Assembly: GCF_900018785.1 (NCBI RefSeq)
Contig: NZ_FCOY01000006.1
Location: 1,364,001-1,428,000 of the forward strand
Reading direction: 5' to 3'
Length of the DNA: 64,000 bases
DNA from: Xanthomonas massiliensis
GTDB taxonomy: Bacteria > Pseudomonadota > Gammaproteobacteria > Xanthomonadales > Xanthomonadaceae
The notes below the pieces were generated by a model. It was not told where the DNA came from, did no database searches, and was given only the letters and a program-made list of their open reading frames with translations. The stretch's first letter is position 1. Each line of letters begins with the position of its first letter. The position numbers and the translations under genes are program-made. Shown in pieces: positions 12,478-21,404 of this stretch.

Positions 12478-13696
12478 CGATCCGGGCCCGGCGGTGAGCG
12501 CGGCCGTCCGCGCGGTGCCTGCTGCGCGCCTGTCCGCGTTCTACCTGGCCTACTACGCCGCGCTCGGTGCGTTCACCCCGTACTGGAGCCTGTTCCTGCA
12601 GGCGCGCGGCCTGCCGGTGGCGACCATCAGCGTGCTGATGAGCCTGTGGTATGCCACCCGCATGGTGGCGCCGAGCACCTGGACCACGCTGGCGGCGCGC
12701 TCGCCGACGCCGATCCGCTGGCTGTGGCTCGGCTGCGGCCTGACCCTGGCCAGCTTCGCCGCGTTCGTGCTGCCGCTCGGCACCGCCGGGCTGTTCGCGG
12801 CGATGACCGCGTTCTGCTTCTTCTACAACGCGGTGATGCCGCAGTTCGAGTCGATCACGCTCTCGCACCTGCGCGGCGACAGCGCCCGCTACGGGCTGAT
12901 CCGGGTATGGGGCTCGATCGGCTTCATCGTCGTGGTCGCGCTGTACGGCGTGCTGATCGACCGGTTCGGCGCCGGCGCCCTGCCATGGCTGATGCTGCCG
13001 CTGTTCGCCGGCCTGCTCGCCGCGGCCTGGCTGAACCGCTACGCCGACGACCCCGGACTCCCGCCGGCCGCGCCGGGCGCCGCCGGCCGCGCCGACAGCC
13101 TGCGGCCGGTGCTGCGCCGGCCGCAGGTGCGCGCCTTCTTCCTCGCCGCGTTCCTGCTGCAGGTGTCGTTCGGCCCGTACTACACGTTCTTCTCGATCTA
13201 CCTGGGCGAGCACGGCTATCCACCGAGCACCCAGGGCGTGCTGTGGAGCATCGGCGTGCTGGTCGAGATCGGCCTGTTCTTCGCCTCGCGGCCGCTGTTC
13301 CGGCGCTGGGGCGCGCGCCGGCTGATCGTGTTCTCGCTGGCCGTGACCGTGCTGCGCTGGTGGGCCACCGGCCTGTGGCCCGACTCGCCGGCGGTGCTGG
13401 CGCTGGCCCAGACCACGCACGCCTTCAGCTTCGCGGTGTTCTTCGCCGCGGCGATGCAGCTGCTGGCCGAATACTTCCCCGGCCGGCTCAACGGCCACGG
13501 CCAGGGCCTGTTCTACGGCGCCGCCTCCGGCACCGGCGGCGTGGCCGGCGCGCTGCTGGCCGGCCAGCTGTGGCGCTTCGGCGGGCAGGCCTCGTTCCTG
13601 GCGTCGGGCGTGCTCGCCCTGGCCGCCACCGTGATCGGGGCGATCTGGCTGTGGCCCCGGGCCGTCGCCGCTCCCGAAACGCCCATCCCGTCCTGA
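12464..13696 (+). CDS. MFS transporter, 3-phenylpropionate/nucleoside-symporter type
   Basis: The 410-residue protein has roughly 12 predicted membrane helices. It resembles the MFS_1-like/HcaT group: an N-terminal AFYLAYYAALGAFTPYWSLFLQ stretch opens with a hallmark tyrosine-rich first helix, and LIRVWGSIGF lies mid-protein. HcaT-type transporters import aromatic acids or related small molecules, but specificity cannot be inferred. The start overlaps the preceding membrane-protein gene by 14 bp, so it probably belongs to the same transcript as metH. The only ATG matching a full first helix is the one chosen. Confidence 0.8.
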   Translation: MSRNDDPGPAVSAAVRAVPAARLSAFYLAYYAALGAFTPYWSLFLQARGLPVATISVLMSLWYATRMVAPSTWTTLAARSPTPIRWLWLGCGLTLASFAAFVLPLGTAGLFAAMTAFCFFYNAVMPQFESITLSHLRGDSARYGLIRVWGSIGFIVVVALYGVLIDRFGAGALPWLMLPLFAGLLAAAWLNRYADDPGLPPAAPGAAGRADSLRPVLRRPQVRAFFLAAFLLQVSFGPYYTFFSIYLGEHGYPPSTQGVLWSIGVLVEIGLFFASRPLFRRWGARRLIVFSLAVTVLRWWATGLWPDSPAVLALAQTTHAFSFAVFFAAAMQLLAEYFPGRLNGHGQGLFYGAASGTGGVAGALLAGQLWRFGGQASFLASGVLALAATVIGAIWLWPRAVAAPETPIPS

Positions 13697-13746
13697 GCCG
13701 CCGAGCGCCAAGCCGCCCCTTCCCCGAATCCTTGCAAGGAGCCTCC

Positions 13747-14544
13747 ATGCCCGCCTACTACCGCCCCGGCGAACGCCACCTGCAGGCCGACGGCAGCGTC
13801 GTCGCCCATTACCAGCCCGAACTGCCGGCGCAGGGCGCCTGGAACGCCCACGAGCAGCACATGGCGCCGGCCACCGGCGTGATCTGCGCCGAGCTGGAAC
13901 GCTTCCAGCCGCGCGAGGACCTGCGCATCGGCCGGGTATGCCTGGACATCCTCGGGCTGATCCCGCTGGCCCCGTTCACCATCACCACGCGCCTGCTGCG
14001 GCCGGGCCGGACGATCGAACTGGTGGAGGCGACGATGGGCGCGCAGGGCCGGGCCTGCATCGTCGCGCGGGCGTGGCGGCTGCAGACCCGCGACACCTCG
14101 GCCATCGCCGCGATCGAAGATCCCGGCATCGACGGGCCGCAGGCCGTGGCCGACTGGTCGGGCATGCAGCAGTGGGCCGGCGGCTACATCCAGTCGCTGC
14201 GCTTCAGGGCCGACGCCGGGCGCCGCGCCGGCCGCGGCACGGTGTGGATGAGCAACGAGCTGGACATGGTCGAAGGCCGCCCGACCTCGGCGTTCGTGCG
14301 CCTGATGGGCATGGTGGACACCGCCAACGGCATCGTCCCGCGCGTGCCGCCGCGCGAGTGGGCATTTCCCAATCTCGACCTGAACATCGACCTGCTGCGC
14401 CTGCCCGAGGGCGCCTGGCTGGGCCTGCAGACCACCCAGCAGTACGGCGCGGACGGCATCGGCCTGACCACCTCGGTGCTGCACGACGAGCGCGGCCCGT
14501 TCGGGCGCAGCGCCCAGATCCTCACCCTGCGCCCGTTGGGCTGA
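13747..14544 (+). CDS. Acyl-CoA thioesterase-like hotdog protein
   Basis: The 265-residue protein starts eight bases after a good AAGGAG ribosome-binding site. It resembles tandem-hotdog thioesterases of the TesB/4HBT-like group: an N-terminal LIPLAPFTITTRLLRPGRTIELVEA hotdog stretch is followed by a second half with LDLNIDLLRLPEGAWLGLQTTQQYG. Such enzymes hydrolyse acyl-CoA thioesters, but the chain preference is not visible. It is probably a single gene: 50 bp separate it from the transporter and a strong hairpin follows it. Confidence 0.7.
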   Translation: MPAYYRPGERHLQADGSVVAHYQPELPAQGAWNAHEQHMAPATGVICAELERFQPREDLRIGRVCLDILGLIPLAPFTITTRLLRPGRTIELVEATMGAQGRACIVARAWRLQTRDTSAIAAIEDPGIDGPQAVADWSGMQQWAGGYIQSLRFRADAGRRAGRGTVWMSNELDMVEGRPTSAFVRLMGMVDTANGIVPRVPPREWAFPNLDLNIDLLRLPEGAWLGLQTTQQYGADGIGLTTSVLHDERGPFGRSAQILTLRPLG

Positions 14545-14553
14545 GCGGGTGCG

Positions 14554-14584
14554 CCGTTCCCCGGCCGCCGAGGCCGGGGAACGG
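14554..14584. terminator. Strong bidirectional hairpin
   Basis: A perfect 13-bp stem (CCGTTCCCCGGCC with its complement) and a 5-nt loop fill the gap between the convergent thioesterase and DUF2058 genes. It has no T-tract, but stem stability and position favour termination on both strands. Confidence 0.65.
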
Positions 14585-14589
14585 CAGGG

Positions 14590-15225
14590 TCACCAGACCA
14601 GGTCGTCGGGCACCTGGTACTTGGGGTCGGCGTAGGGATCGTCCGCGGCCGGCGCGTCCGGATCCACCTTCAGCGCCACCGCCGGCGGGAACACGGCCTC
14701 GACCTCGGCCAGCGCGGCGGCATCCACCAGCAGGTAGCGGCCGTTGAGCTGGACCACGCCCAGCGCGCCGGCGTTGAGCGCCTTGAGCTGCTCGGCGGTG
14801 ACGTAGATGCGCTTGATCTTGCCGCCGTAGGGGAAATGCCGCGCGATCTCGGCCTCGGCCTGGTTGAGCGCCTTGTCCTTGAGCAGCGCCTCCAGCTTCG
14901 CCCGTGCCTCGCGGCGCTGGCGGGCCTCCTCCTGCTTGAGCCGCTCGGCCTCGATGCGCTCCTGCTTCTCCTTCTGCGCGCGGATCGCGTAGGCCTTGGC
15001 CAGGTCGATCTCCTCGCGCGAACGCGGCGCCTTGCCGGCGCCCCGGGCAGCGCTCCGGCCGGGTCCCTTGCCGGGACCGGGCTTGTGCGGCCCGTCCCCG
15101 CCCTTGCCGGCATGCGCCGCCGGCTTGCCCGGGCGGTCGGGCCTGCGGCCTTCGGGCTTGCGCTCGGGCCGGGGAGCGGGCTTGAACCCCAAGCCCATCA
15201 GCTGGTCGCGGAGGGAATCGCTCAT
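14590..15225 (-). CDS. DUF2058 (YaiL-like) protein
   Basis: The 211-residue protein begins with SDSLRDQLMGLGFKPAP, the conserved opening of the DUF2058 family. A very basic, Lys/Arg/Pro-rich linker (about 20-75) and a coiled, charged helix (about 80-125) follow. The C-terminal domain contains HFPYGGKIKRIYV and LVDAAALAEVEAVFP. The family is nucleoid-associated or ribosome-related by context in other species, but no firm function is known. The start at MSDSL was preferred because an upstream ATG adds residues with no family match. Confidence 0.8.
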   Translation of the reverse strand: MSDSLRDQLMGLGFKPAPRPERKPEGRRPDRPGKPAAHAGKGGDGPHKPGPGKGPGRSAARGAGKAPRSREEIDLAKAYAIRAQKEKQERIEAERLKQEEARQRREARAKLEALLKDKALNQAEAEIARHFPYGGKIKRIYVTAEQLKALNAGALGVVQLNGRYLLVDAAALAEVEAVFPPAVALKVDPDAPAADDPYADPKYQVPDDLVW

Positions 15226-15289
15226 GCGTGTTCGGATCGTACGGGAAACGGGGGAAAGGGCCGAGCATGCCCCGGCCGCCGACAACGGT

Positions 15290-15535
15290 TCAGTAATGCG
15301 GCGGAGGCGGCTCGTCGGCCGGGTCCGAATACAGCGCCGAGCGAACCTTGCCCAGGTCCTCGATCAGGTTGCGCAGCACCTCGGCGTTGCGCGAGCCCTG
15401 CAGGCGCGCATCGGCCAGGGCCTCGCTCAGCTCGGCGATGGCCTGTTCCTGGAAGGACACGCGCATCTCCAGCTCGACCAGGCGCGCCTCCAGGGCGCGG
15501 GCACGCTCGTCGGAAAGATCGCCCGGCTCAGCCAT
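15290..15535 (-). CDS. slyX: SlyX family protein
   Basis: This small protein of 81 residues is almost wholly coiled coil ([19 protein letters not shown]...) and ends with the typical SlyX tail PPPPHY. Two ATGs compete: the one at 15541 and the one two codons later at 15535. The GGAGG sequence lies 9 nt before the second and only 3 nt before the first, so the second is preferred. The gene overlaps the end of ugd by 8 bp and is probably co-transcribed with it. Function in E. coli is poorly defined; it is linked to the SlyD/FKBP region there. Confidence 0.85.
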   Translation of the reverse strand: MAEPGDLSDERARALEARLVELEMRVSFQEQAIAELSEALADARLQGSRNAEVLRNLIEDLGKVRSALYSDPADEPPPPHY

Positions 15536-16880
15536 GGGCATGTCCCTCCACCGAACGGCCGCGGCCGATGCCGTAGTAGGCCAGGCCGGCGGCCTCGACC
15601 TCGGCCGGCTCGTACAGGTTGCGGCCGTCGAACACCGCCGCGTCGCCCAGGGCGCTGCGCAGCGCGACGAAATCCGGGCTGCGGAACTGCTTCCACTCGG
15701 TCACCACGATCAGCGCGTCGGCCCCTTCCAGCGCCTCGCCGGCGCTGCCGCACAGCACCAGGTCGTCGCGTTCGCCGAAGATGCGCCGCGCCTCGTCGGC
15801 GGCCTCCGGGTCGAAGGCGCGCACGCGTGCGCCGGCCTCCCACAGCAGCGCCAGCAGGCGCCGGCTGGAGGCCTCGCGCATGTCGTCGGTGTTGGGCTTG
15901 AACGCCAGTCCCCACACCGCGAAGGTCTTGCCGGCCAGGTCGGCGGTGCCGTAGTGGCGGCATACCAGCTCGAACAGGTGCGCCTTCTGGGCGGCGTTGA
16001 CCGCCTCCACCGCCTGCAGCAGCACGGCCGGATGGCCGACCTGCGTGGCGGTGCGGGCCAGGGCCTGCACGTCCTTGGGGAAGCACGAGCCGCCGTAGCC
16101 GGCGCCGGGATAGATGAAATGCCAGCCGATGCGCGGATCCGAACCGATGCCCTGGCGCACGCACTCGATGTCCGCGCCGACCTTCTCGGCGATGTTGGCG
16201 ATCTCGTTCATGAAGCTGATCTTGGTCGCCAGCATCGCGTTGGCCGCGTACTTGGTGAGCTCGGCCGAACGCACGTCCATCTCCACGATGCGCTCGTGGT
16301 TGCGGTTGAACGGCGCGTACAGGCGGCGCAGGCGCGCCACCGCGCGCGCACTGGACGCACCGATGACGATGCGGTCCGGGCGCATGCAGTCGGCCACCGC
16401 ATCGCCTTCCTTGAGGAACTCGGGATTGGAGACGACATCGAAGCCGAACGACAGGCCGCGCGCATCCAGCTCGGCACGGATGACCGCTTGCACGCGGTCG
16501 GCGGTGCCGACCGGCACCGTGGACTTGTTGACCACGATCACCGGCCCGTCGATGTGGCGGCCGATGGTGCGGGCCACCGCCAGCACGTACTGCAGGTCGG
16601 CGCTGCCGTCCTCGTCCGGCGGCGTGCCCACGGCGATGAACACGATCTCCCCGTGCTCGATCGCCGCTCCGGCGTCGTCGGTGAACAACAGCCGCCCGGC
16701 GGCATGGTTGGCCTGCACCATCGGCTCCAGGCCGGGCTCGTAGATCGGCACCACGCCGCGATTGAGGCCTTCCACCTTGGCCTGGTCGATATCCACGCAG
16801 ACCACGCTGTGGCCCACCTCGGCCAGGCAGGTTCCGGTGACCAGGCCGACATAACCCGTGCCGAAGATCGAAACGCGCAT
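15528..16880 (-). CDS. ugd: UDP-glucose 6-dehydrogenase
   Basis: The 450-residue enzyme oxidises UDP-glucose to UDP-glucuronate, a precursor for exopolysaccharide and lipopolysaccharide sugars. The N-terminal NAD-binding fold shows [15 protein letters not shown], the middle has KSTVPVGT and NPEFLKEG, and the catalytic nucleophile C266 lies in GGSCFPKD. The C-terminal UDP-binding domain includes [14 protein letters not shown]. Length and motifs are those of the UDP-glucose/GDP-mannose dehydrogenase family; the substrate choice is the common one for this subfamily but is not proven. The exported FKBP gene lies only 14 bp upstream, so the three genes may form an operon. Confidence 0.92.
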   Translation of the reverse strand: MRVSIFGTGYVGLVTGTCLAEVGHSVVCVDIDQAKVEGLNRGVVPIYEPGLEPMVQANHAAGRLLFTDDAGAAIEHGEIVFIAVGTPPDEDGSADLQYVLAVARTIGRHIDGPVIVVNKSTVPVGTADRVQAVIRAELDARGLSFGFDVVSNPEFLKEGDAVADCMRPDRIVIGASSARAVARLRRLYAPFNRNHERIVEMDVRSAELTKYAANAMLATKISFMNEIANIAEKVGADIECVRQGIGSDPRIGWHFIYPGAGYGGSCFPKDVQALARTATQVGHPAVLLQAVEAVNAAQKAHLFELVCRHYGTADLAGKTFAVWGLAFKPNTDDMREASSRRLLALLWEAGARVRAFDPEAADEARRIFGERDDLVLCGSAGEALEGADALIVVTEWKQFRSPDFVALRSALGDAAVFDGRNLYEPAEVEAAGLAYYGIGRGRSVEGHAHG

Positions 16881-16894
16881 CGTCTGTTTCCCGC

Positions 16895-17860
16895 TTACGG
16901 CAACACGCCCATCAGTTCGACGTCGAAGGTCAGCGTCGCGTCCGGGCCGATCGGGCCGCCCTGGGTGCCCTGCGGGCCATAGGCCAGGTTGGAGGGGATC
17001 CAGAAGCGGTACTTGGAACCGACCGGCATCAGCTGCAGGCCCTCGGTCCAGCCCGGGATGACCTGGCCCAGGCCGAACTCGGCCGGCTCGCCGCGCTGGT
17101 AGGAGCTGTCGAACACGGTGCCGTCGAGCAGCTTGCCCTCGTAGTTCACCCGCACCTTGCTGGTGGCGGTGGGACGCTCGCCGCTGCCCTGGCGCAGCAC
17201 CAGGTACTGCAGGCCCGAGGCGGTGGTGATCACGCCCTTCTGGGTCTTGTTGTGGGCCAGGAACTCGGCGCCGGCGGCGCGGTTGCGCTCGGCCTGCTGG
17301 GCCTGGCGGCTGGAGCCGAACGCCTGCAGCACGGCCTGGGCCTGCTGCGGATCCATGCTCGGGGTGCCGCCGGAGAACACGGTGGTCAACGCGCCGAACA
17401 GCGTGTCCAGGTCGATCTCGTCCTTCAGCCCGGCCAGGCTGGGGCCGATCGCGTAGCTGCCCAGCATCAGGCCGACCTTGTGCTTGTCCACCGGCGGCGG
17501 CGCGCTGCCCGGCGCCTGGCCCGGCACCGGCTGGCCGCTGCGGGCGGCCATGGCGGTACGCAGTGCCGCGTCGGTGGCCTGGGCCTCTTCCATGGAGATC
17601 AGCGGCTGGCCGCCGGCCAGCGCGTTGTCCACCGCCTTGCGCAGTGCCGCCATGTCGATGTCGCCGGCGATGGGCTGGAAGGCGCGGGCCACGTCCAGGC
17701 CCAGTGCGTAGCTGACTTTCTGCCGCTCGGTATTCAATGATTTGTCCTGTGCGTCGTGGGCGGCCGGCGTGGCGGCCGGCTGCTGTGCCATTGCGGCCCC
17801 GGAAGCGGCCAGTGTCGCGATCATCAGCGACGCCATCGCGCCGCGCATACCCGTCTTCAT
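16895..17860 (-). CDS. Exported FKBP-type peptidyl-prolyl isomerase
   Basis: The 321-residue protein has a signal peptide (cleavage after AMA near residue 24), an N-terminal helical FKBP-N dimerisation region (about 40-205) and a C-terminal FKBP domain (about 215-320) with [29 protein letters not shown] and IPSNLAYG. It is probably a periplasmic proline isomerase and chaperone like FkpA or Mip. An Ala/Pro/Gly linker at about 108-122 is present. The start was set at MKTGMRG because the preceding in-frame residues are not family-like. Confidence 0.88.
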   Translation of the reverse strand: MKTGMRGAMASLMIATLAASGAAMAQQPAATPAAHDAQDKSLNTERQKVSYALGLDVARAFQPIAGDIDMAALRKAVDNALAGGQPLISMEEAQATDAALRTAMAARSGQPVPGQAPGSAPPPVDKHKVGLMLGSYAIGPSLAGLKDEIDLDTLFGALTTVFSGGTPSMDPQQAQAVLQAFGSSRQAQQAERNRAAGAEFLAHNKTQKGVITTASGLQYLVLRQGSGERPTATSKVRVNYEGKLLDGTVFDSSYQRGEPAEFGLGQVIPGWTEGLQLMPVGSKYRFWIPSNLAYGPQGTQGGPIGPDATLTFDVELMGVLP

Positions 17861-18814
17861 TCGCTGCTTGTCCTCGATGGAACCGGCGCCACCACGGCGC
17901 GACCGGCCCGCATTGTCGCATGCACGGCGGCGATGTCGATGCGCGCCCGGTACACGGCAGGCGCCGGCGGCGGCGTGCCCCGGCGGCCGTCGATGGCGGA
18001 ACACCCGGCACCCTGCGGCCCGCGACTGCCGCGGCGCGCGGCACCGCGACCGATCCCCCGTCACGGCATTCGCGATGTCACGGCATTCGCGGGCAGCGCA
18101 GGCACCGGCATCACGACGTGCCCCCATCGACTCTGCCCTGCCCCCGACGGCAATCGCCGCACCTCGATCCGTGCGCCGTGCCCGCAGCCGCCCTTCGCCA
18201 CTGCGCCCAAGCCGCGGGAACGGTCGCCGCGGCCCGGCCATGGCCAGCGGCGACCAAGCACCGCATCCGGGGCCGACACCCAGCCCCGTCGCCGAAGGAT
18301 GGCCAAGGCATCCTGCCTCGATCCGCGCACTGGGCCAGGGCTGTGCAGCGGCCGCGCGTGGCCGCCCCCGTCGGCCCTGCCGATGCGGCCGCCGGCCGAG
18401 GCACGCGTTCCGGCGGCGAAGCGCCACGCCCGGCATCGACGCAACGCCGCCCTTGCCCGAAGACGCCGACGGCATGGCAGCGGCCGATCCCGCCGCGTCG
18501 GTGGGCCCGGGGCGGCCTCCGCCTTCGGTACGTCCGGGGGCAACGCAGGCACGCCGGCGCCATGACCATCCGGGCCCGGAAACCCAGGGAAGGAGCGCGA
18601 CGCTTCGCTGGCCCCGCCGGGGTCCGAGAAACCCAAGAAGGCCGGGCGAACGGTGCCGTGCTGCCCCGGGGGCCGTACCCGGCCGCTCCTGTTCAAGGAC
18701 GCGGCTCCCCGGAATCCGCCGCTTCCACAAGGCTCCCGGCCTGGAATCCGCCCTCTCCCTCCCCCTGGGAAGGACAGAAACCATGAACAGGGAGGAACAC
18801 GCATGCGAAACCGG
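17861..18814. other. Long gene-free stretch before the YtrA-like operon
   Basis: Nearly 1 kb has no recognisable gene. All six frames are open in places, but their translations are Arg/Pro/Ala-rich and unlike any family, the pattern expected of random GC-rich DNA. A 14-bp direct repeat (TCACGGCATTCGCG) occurs at 18061 and 18078, and the 10-mer GGAATCCGCC occurs twice near 18714-18755. A tiny ORF of 11 codons starts at 18783. The stretch could be decayed sequence or hold an untranslated RNA; neither can be shown. Confidence 0.5.
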
Positions 18815-18842
18815 TTGACGCGGCCAAATCTAGTGTTATAGT
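18815..18842 (+). promoter_or_regulatory. Sigma-70 type promoter of the YtrA-like operon
   Basis: TTGACG (18815-18820) and TATAGT (18837-18842) are separated by 16 bp, and transcription would begin about 30 bp before the first gene. Both hexamers are close to consensus and A/T-rich compared with the surroundings. Confidence 0.7.
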
Positions 18843-18855
18843 CACGTACAACACC
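18832..18855. promoter_or_regulatory. Candidate GntR/YtrA operator over the -10 box
   Basis: The half-sites AGTG and CACC are separated by 16 bp; within them GTGTT and AACAC form an inverted repeat with the same centre. The site covers the -10 element, so binding should repress. The spacing fits the GGTG-N16-CACC type of site that I recall for Xanthomonas YtrA; autoregulation by the GntR protein encoded 0.3 kb downstream is inferred. Confidence 0.55.
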
Positions 18856-18878
18856 ACTCACCCAAGACAGGAGGCGGC

Positions 18879-19124
18879 ATGAAACGGGAACGCATCGCCC
18901 ACCCGGCAGCCCTGGGCTGCATCGGCGTCGCCCTCCTGGCCGCGGGCTGGCTGGTGGTATCCGCTTCCTCGCGGGACATGGACCCCGGCGCCGTACGCGG
19001 CGTCTCCGAAGCGGCACAGGACTCCCCCACGCCGGCGGCTTCGGCAGGACCCGAACGGATCCTGCGGGCCTCGCTGGCGATGCCCTACTTCTCCTTCGCG
19101 CGCAGACTGCGTCCACGGAGCTGA
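18879..19124 (+). CDS. Small single-pass membrane protein
   Basis: The 81-residue product begins 5 bp after a good AGGAGG ribosome-binding site. It has a short basic N-terminus, one hydrophobic segment (about 9-29, AALGCIGVALLAAGWLVVSAS) and a polar C-terminus of about 50 residues that ends in an Arg-rich tail. It is the first gene of the operon and lies 6 bp before the GntR gene. I do not recognise the family. The position suggests an accessory of the ABC system or a leader-like gene. Confidence 0.7.
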   Translation: MKRERIAHPAALGCIGVALLAAGWLVVSASSRDMDPGAVRGVSEAAQDSPTPAASAGPERILRASLAMPYFSFARRLRPRS

Positions 19125-19130
19125 TCCCCC

Positions 19131-19493
19131 ATGACCGACATCCAGTGGAGCGACGGCGCTCCGATCTATCGACAACTCAAGGACAAGGTGGTCGCGATGA
19201 TGCTCGACGGAATCATCAAGCCGGGCGATGCCCTGCCCTCGGTACGCCAGGTGGCCGCCGAATACCAGCTCAATCCGATCACGGTCTCGCGTGCCTACCA
19301 GGAGCTCGCCGACGAGCACCTGGTGGAGAAGCGCCGCGGCCTCGGCATGTTCATGACCGAGGCGGCCGCCAGCCAGCTGCGCGGACGCGAGCGCGAACGC
19401 TTCCTCACCGAGGAATGGCCGCAGGTGCTCGAACGCATCCAGCGCCTGGGCCTGGACCTCCACGACCTGCTTCCTCCGGACACCACCGCATGA
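19131..19493 (+). CDS. GntR-family regulator, YtrA subfamily
   Basis: The 120-residue protein consists of a GntR winged helix (about 8-75: IYRQLKDKVVAMMLDG, GDALPSVRQVAAEYQLNPITVSRAYQEL) and only a short C-terminal helical tail. That is the defining layout of the YtrA subfamily, which lacks a large ligand domain. These repressors usually sit at the head of an operon for an ABC transporter and respond to envelope stress or antibiotics. The stop overlaps the ATPase start by 4 bp. It likely binds the operator about 290 bp upstream. Confidence 0.92.
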   Translation: MTDIQWSDGAPIYRQLKDKVVAMMLDGIIKPGDALPSVRQVAAEYQLNPITVSRAYQELADEHLVEKRRGLGMFMTEAAASQLRGRERERFLTEEWPQVLERIQRLGLDLHDLLPPDTTA

Positions 19494-20377
19494 ACACCAT
19501 CCCCACCCCCGTCTCCGCCGAGGCCGTGGTCAGCGCCCGCGGCCTGCGCAAGGACTACAAGCACAAGCACGCCCTGACCGGCCTTGACTTCGACATCGGC
19601 GCCGGCCGCATCGTCGGCCTGATCGGCCCCAACGGCGCCGGCAAGACCACCGCGCTGAAGGCCATCCTCGGCCTGATCCCGTTCCAGGGCGAGCTCAGGG
19701 TGCTCGGCATGGATCCGCGGCGCCAGCGCGACGCGCTGATGCGCGAGGTCTGCTTCATCGCCGACGTGGCGGTGCTGCCGCGCTGGATCAAGGTCAAGGA
19801 GGCGGTGGACTTCGTCGCCGGCGTGCACCCGCGCTTCGACCGCGCCAAGTGCGAGCGCTTCCTGGCCAGCACCCAGCTCAAGCCGGAGCTGCGCGTGCGC
19901 GAGATGTCCAAGGGCATGATCGTGCAGCTGCACCTGGCCCTGGTGATGGCCATCGACGCGCGCCTGCTGGTGCTCGACGAGCCGACCCTGGGCCTGGACA
20001 TCCTGTACCGCAAGGAGTTCTACCAGCGCCTGCTGGAGGACTACTTCGACGAGGACAAGACCATCCTGGTCACCACCCACCAGGTCGAGGAGATCGAGCA
20101 CATCCTCACCGACGTGCTGTTCATCCGCGACGGCCGGATCGTCCTGTCCACCGACATGGAAAGCCTGTCCGAGCGCTACACCGAGGTGCTGGTGCCGGCC
20201 GACCGGCTCGACCAGGCCCGCGCCCTCGGCCCGATCGACCAGCGCGCCCTGCCCTTCGGCAAGACCGTGATGCTGTTCGACGGCGCGCCGCGCCAGCGCC
20301 TGGCCGCGCTCGGCGAGACCCGCAACCCCGGCCTGGCCGACCTGTTCGTGGCCATCATGAAGGGAACCTACGCATGA
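19490..20377 (+). CDS. ABC transporter ATP-binding protein (YtrB-like)
   Basis: The 295-residue protein has Walker A GPNGAGKT (about 47-54), Walker B LLVLDEPTLGLD and the switch histidine in TTHQVEEIEH. The signature motif is unusual: REMSKGMIVQLHLA stands where LSGGQ is expected, a degenerate form seen in some YtrB-like ATPases. A C-terminal extension of about 70 residues follows the nucleotide-binding domain. It is translationally coupled at both ends (ATGA overlaps) to the GntR regulator and the permease, so the three form one system. The substrate is unknown. Confidence 0.9.
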   Translation: MNTIPTPVSAEAVVSARGLRKDYKHKHALTGLDFDIGAGRIVGLIGPNGAGKTTALKAILGLIPFQGELRVLGMDPRRQRDALMREVCFIADVAVLPRWIKVKEAVDFVAGVHPRFDRAKCERFLASTQLKPELRVREMSKGMIVQLHLALVMAIDARLLVLDEPTLGLDILYRKEFYQRLLEDYFDEDKTILVTTHQVEEIEHILTDVLFIRDGRIVLSTDMESLSERYTEVLVPADRLDQARALGPIDQRALPFGKTVMLFDGAPRQRLAALGETRNPGLADLFVAIMKGTYA

Positions 20378-21363
20378 ACGTTTCCGTCTCCGCACCGACC
20401 CACAAGACCCATCCGTTCGTCTGGCTGCTGCGCCGCGAATTCTGGGAGAACCGCGGCGGCTTGCTGTGGGCGCCGGTGATCACCGGCGCCATCGTCGCCG
20501 TGCTGTACACGCTGCTGGCGGTGATCGGCAGCATCGCCGGGCGCAACCAGATCGGCGGCAACCACATGGTCATCGACGGCGGCGCCGAGCGGATCAGCGA
20601 GGCCCTCGGTCGCTTCGGCGACGGCGTGCTGCTGGTCGGCATCGGCCTGACCAGCGTGGTCCTGGCCTTCGTCGTGTTCTTCTACGCGCTGGGCAGCCTG
20701 TACGACGACCGCCGCGACCGCAGCGTGCTGTTCTGGAAGTCGCTGCCGCTGTCCGATCGCGACACCGTGCTGTCCAAGGCGCTGTGGGCACTGGTGCTGG
20801 CGCCGCTGATCGCGCTCGGCGTCGGCATCGTCCTGGGCCTGGTGCTGTGGGTGGTCTCGGCGCTGACCCTGACCGTCAACGGCATCTCCGCCAGCACCGC
20901 GGTGTTCACCCATTCACACCCGCTGCAGGTCCTCGGCCACGTGCTGGCCGCACTGCCGGTCTACGTGCTGTGGGCGCTGCCGACCATCGGCTGGCTGATG
21001 TTCTGCTCGGCCTGGGCCCGCGCCAAGCCGTTCCTGTGGGCGGTACTGCTGCCGATCCTGGCCAGCGTGGTGCTGAGCATGATGGGCATCCTGCCCGGGC
21101 TGCAGGTGCCGCACCGCGCGATCTGGCACGTGCTCGCCTACCGCGGCCTGCTCAGCGCGATACCGGGCACCTGGCTGACCGCCACCTCGGGCAGCGCCGC
21201 ACCGGCCGGGCTGGACCATCCCGACCAGGTGATCGCCGGCCTGGACTACCTCGACAGCTGGCACGCCTTCGCCACCTGGGACCTGTGGATCGGCGTGGTC
21301 GTGGGCATCGCCCTGATCGCCGCCGCCGTCTGGCTGCGCCGCTGGCGCGAGCTGGCCGACTGA
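20374..21363 (+). CDS. ABC transporter permease of the YtrA-type system
   Basis: The 329-residue protein shows six membrane segments (near 31-50, 88-112, 138-165, 187-207, 217-237 and 300-318) and resembles ABC-2 type permeases. It begins with an amphipathic LLRREFWENRGGLLWAP stretch typical of YtrC/D-like proteins. A large polar loop lies between the last two helices. Partnering with the preceding ATPase is supported by the ATGA overlap. Whether it exports, imports or acts as a mechanochemical envelope module cannot be told. Confidence 0.88.
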   Translation: MNVSVSAPTHKTHPFVWLLRREFWENRGGLLWAPVITGAIVAVLYTLLAVIGSIAGRNQIGGNHMVIDGGAERISEALGRFGDGVLLVGIGLTSVVLAFVVFFYALGSLYDDRRDRSVLFWKSLPLSDRDTVLSKALWALVLAPLIALGVGIVLGLVLWVVSALTLTVNGISASTAVFTHSHPLQVLGHVLAALPVYVLWALPTIGWLMFCSAWARAKPFLWAVLLPILASVVLSMMGILPGLQVPHRAIWHVLAYRGLLSAIPGTWLTATSGSAAPAGLDHPDQVIAGLDYLDSWHAFATWDLWIGVVVGIALIAAAVWLRRWRELAD

Positions 21364-21404
21364 CCCGGCATCGACGCATACATCCACGGATACGAGGACC
21401 GACC

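Noticed and set aside
17737-18818. Overlapping open frames of 269 to 358 residues upstream of the YtrA-like operon
   Set aside because: All three plus-strand frames are open at once, which is typical of random GC-rich DNA; none has a plausible fold or start signal.
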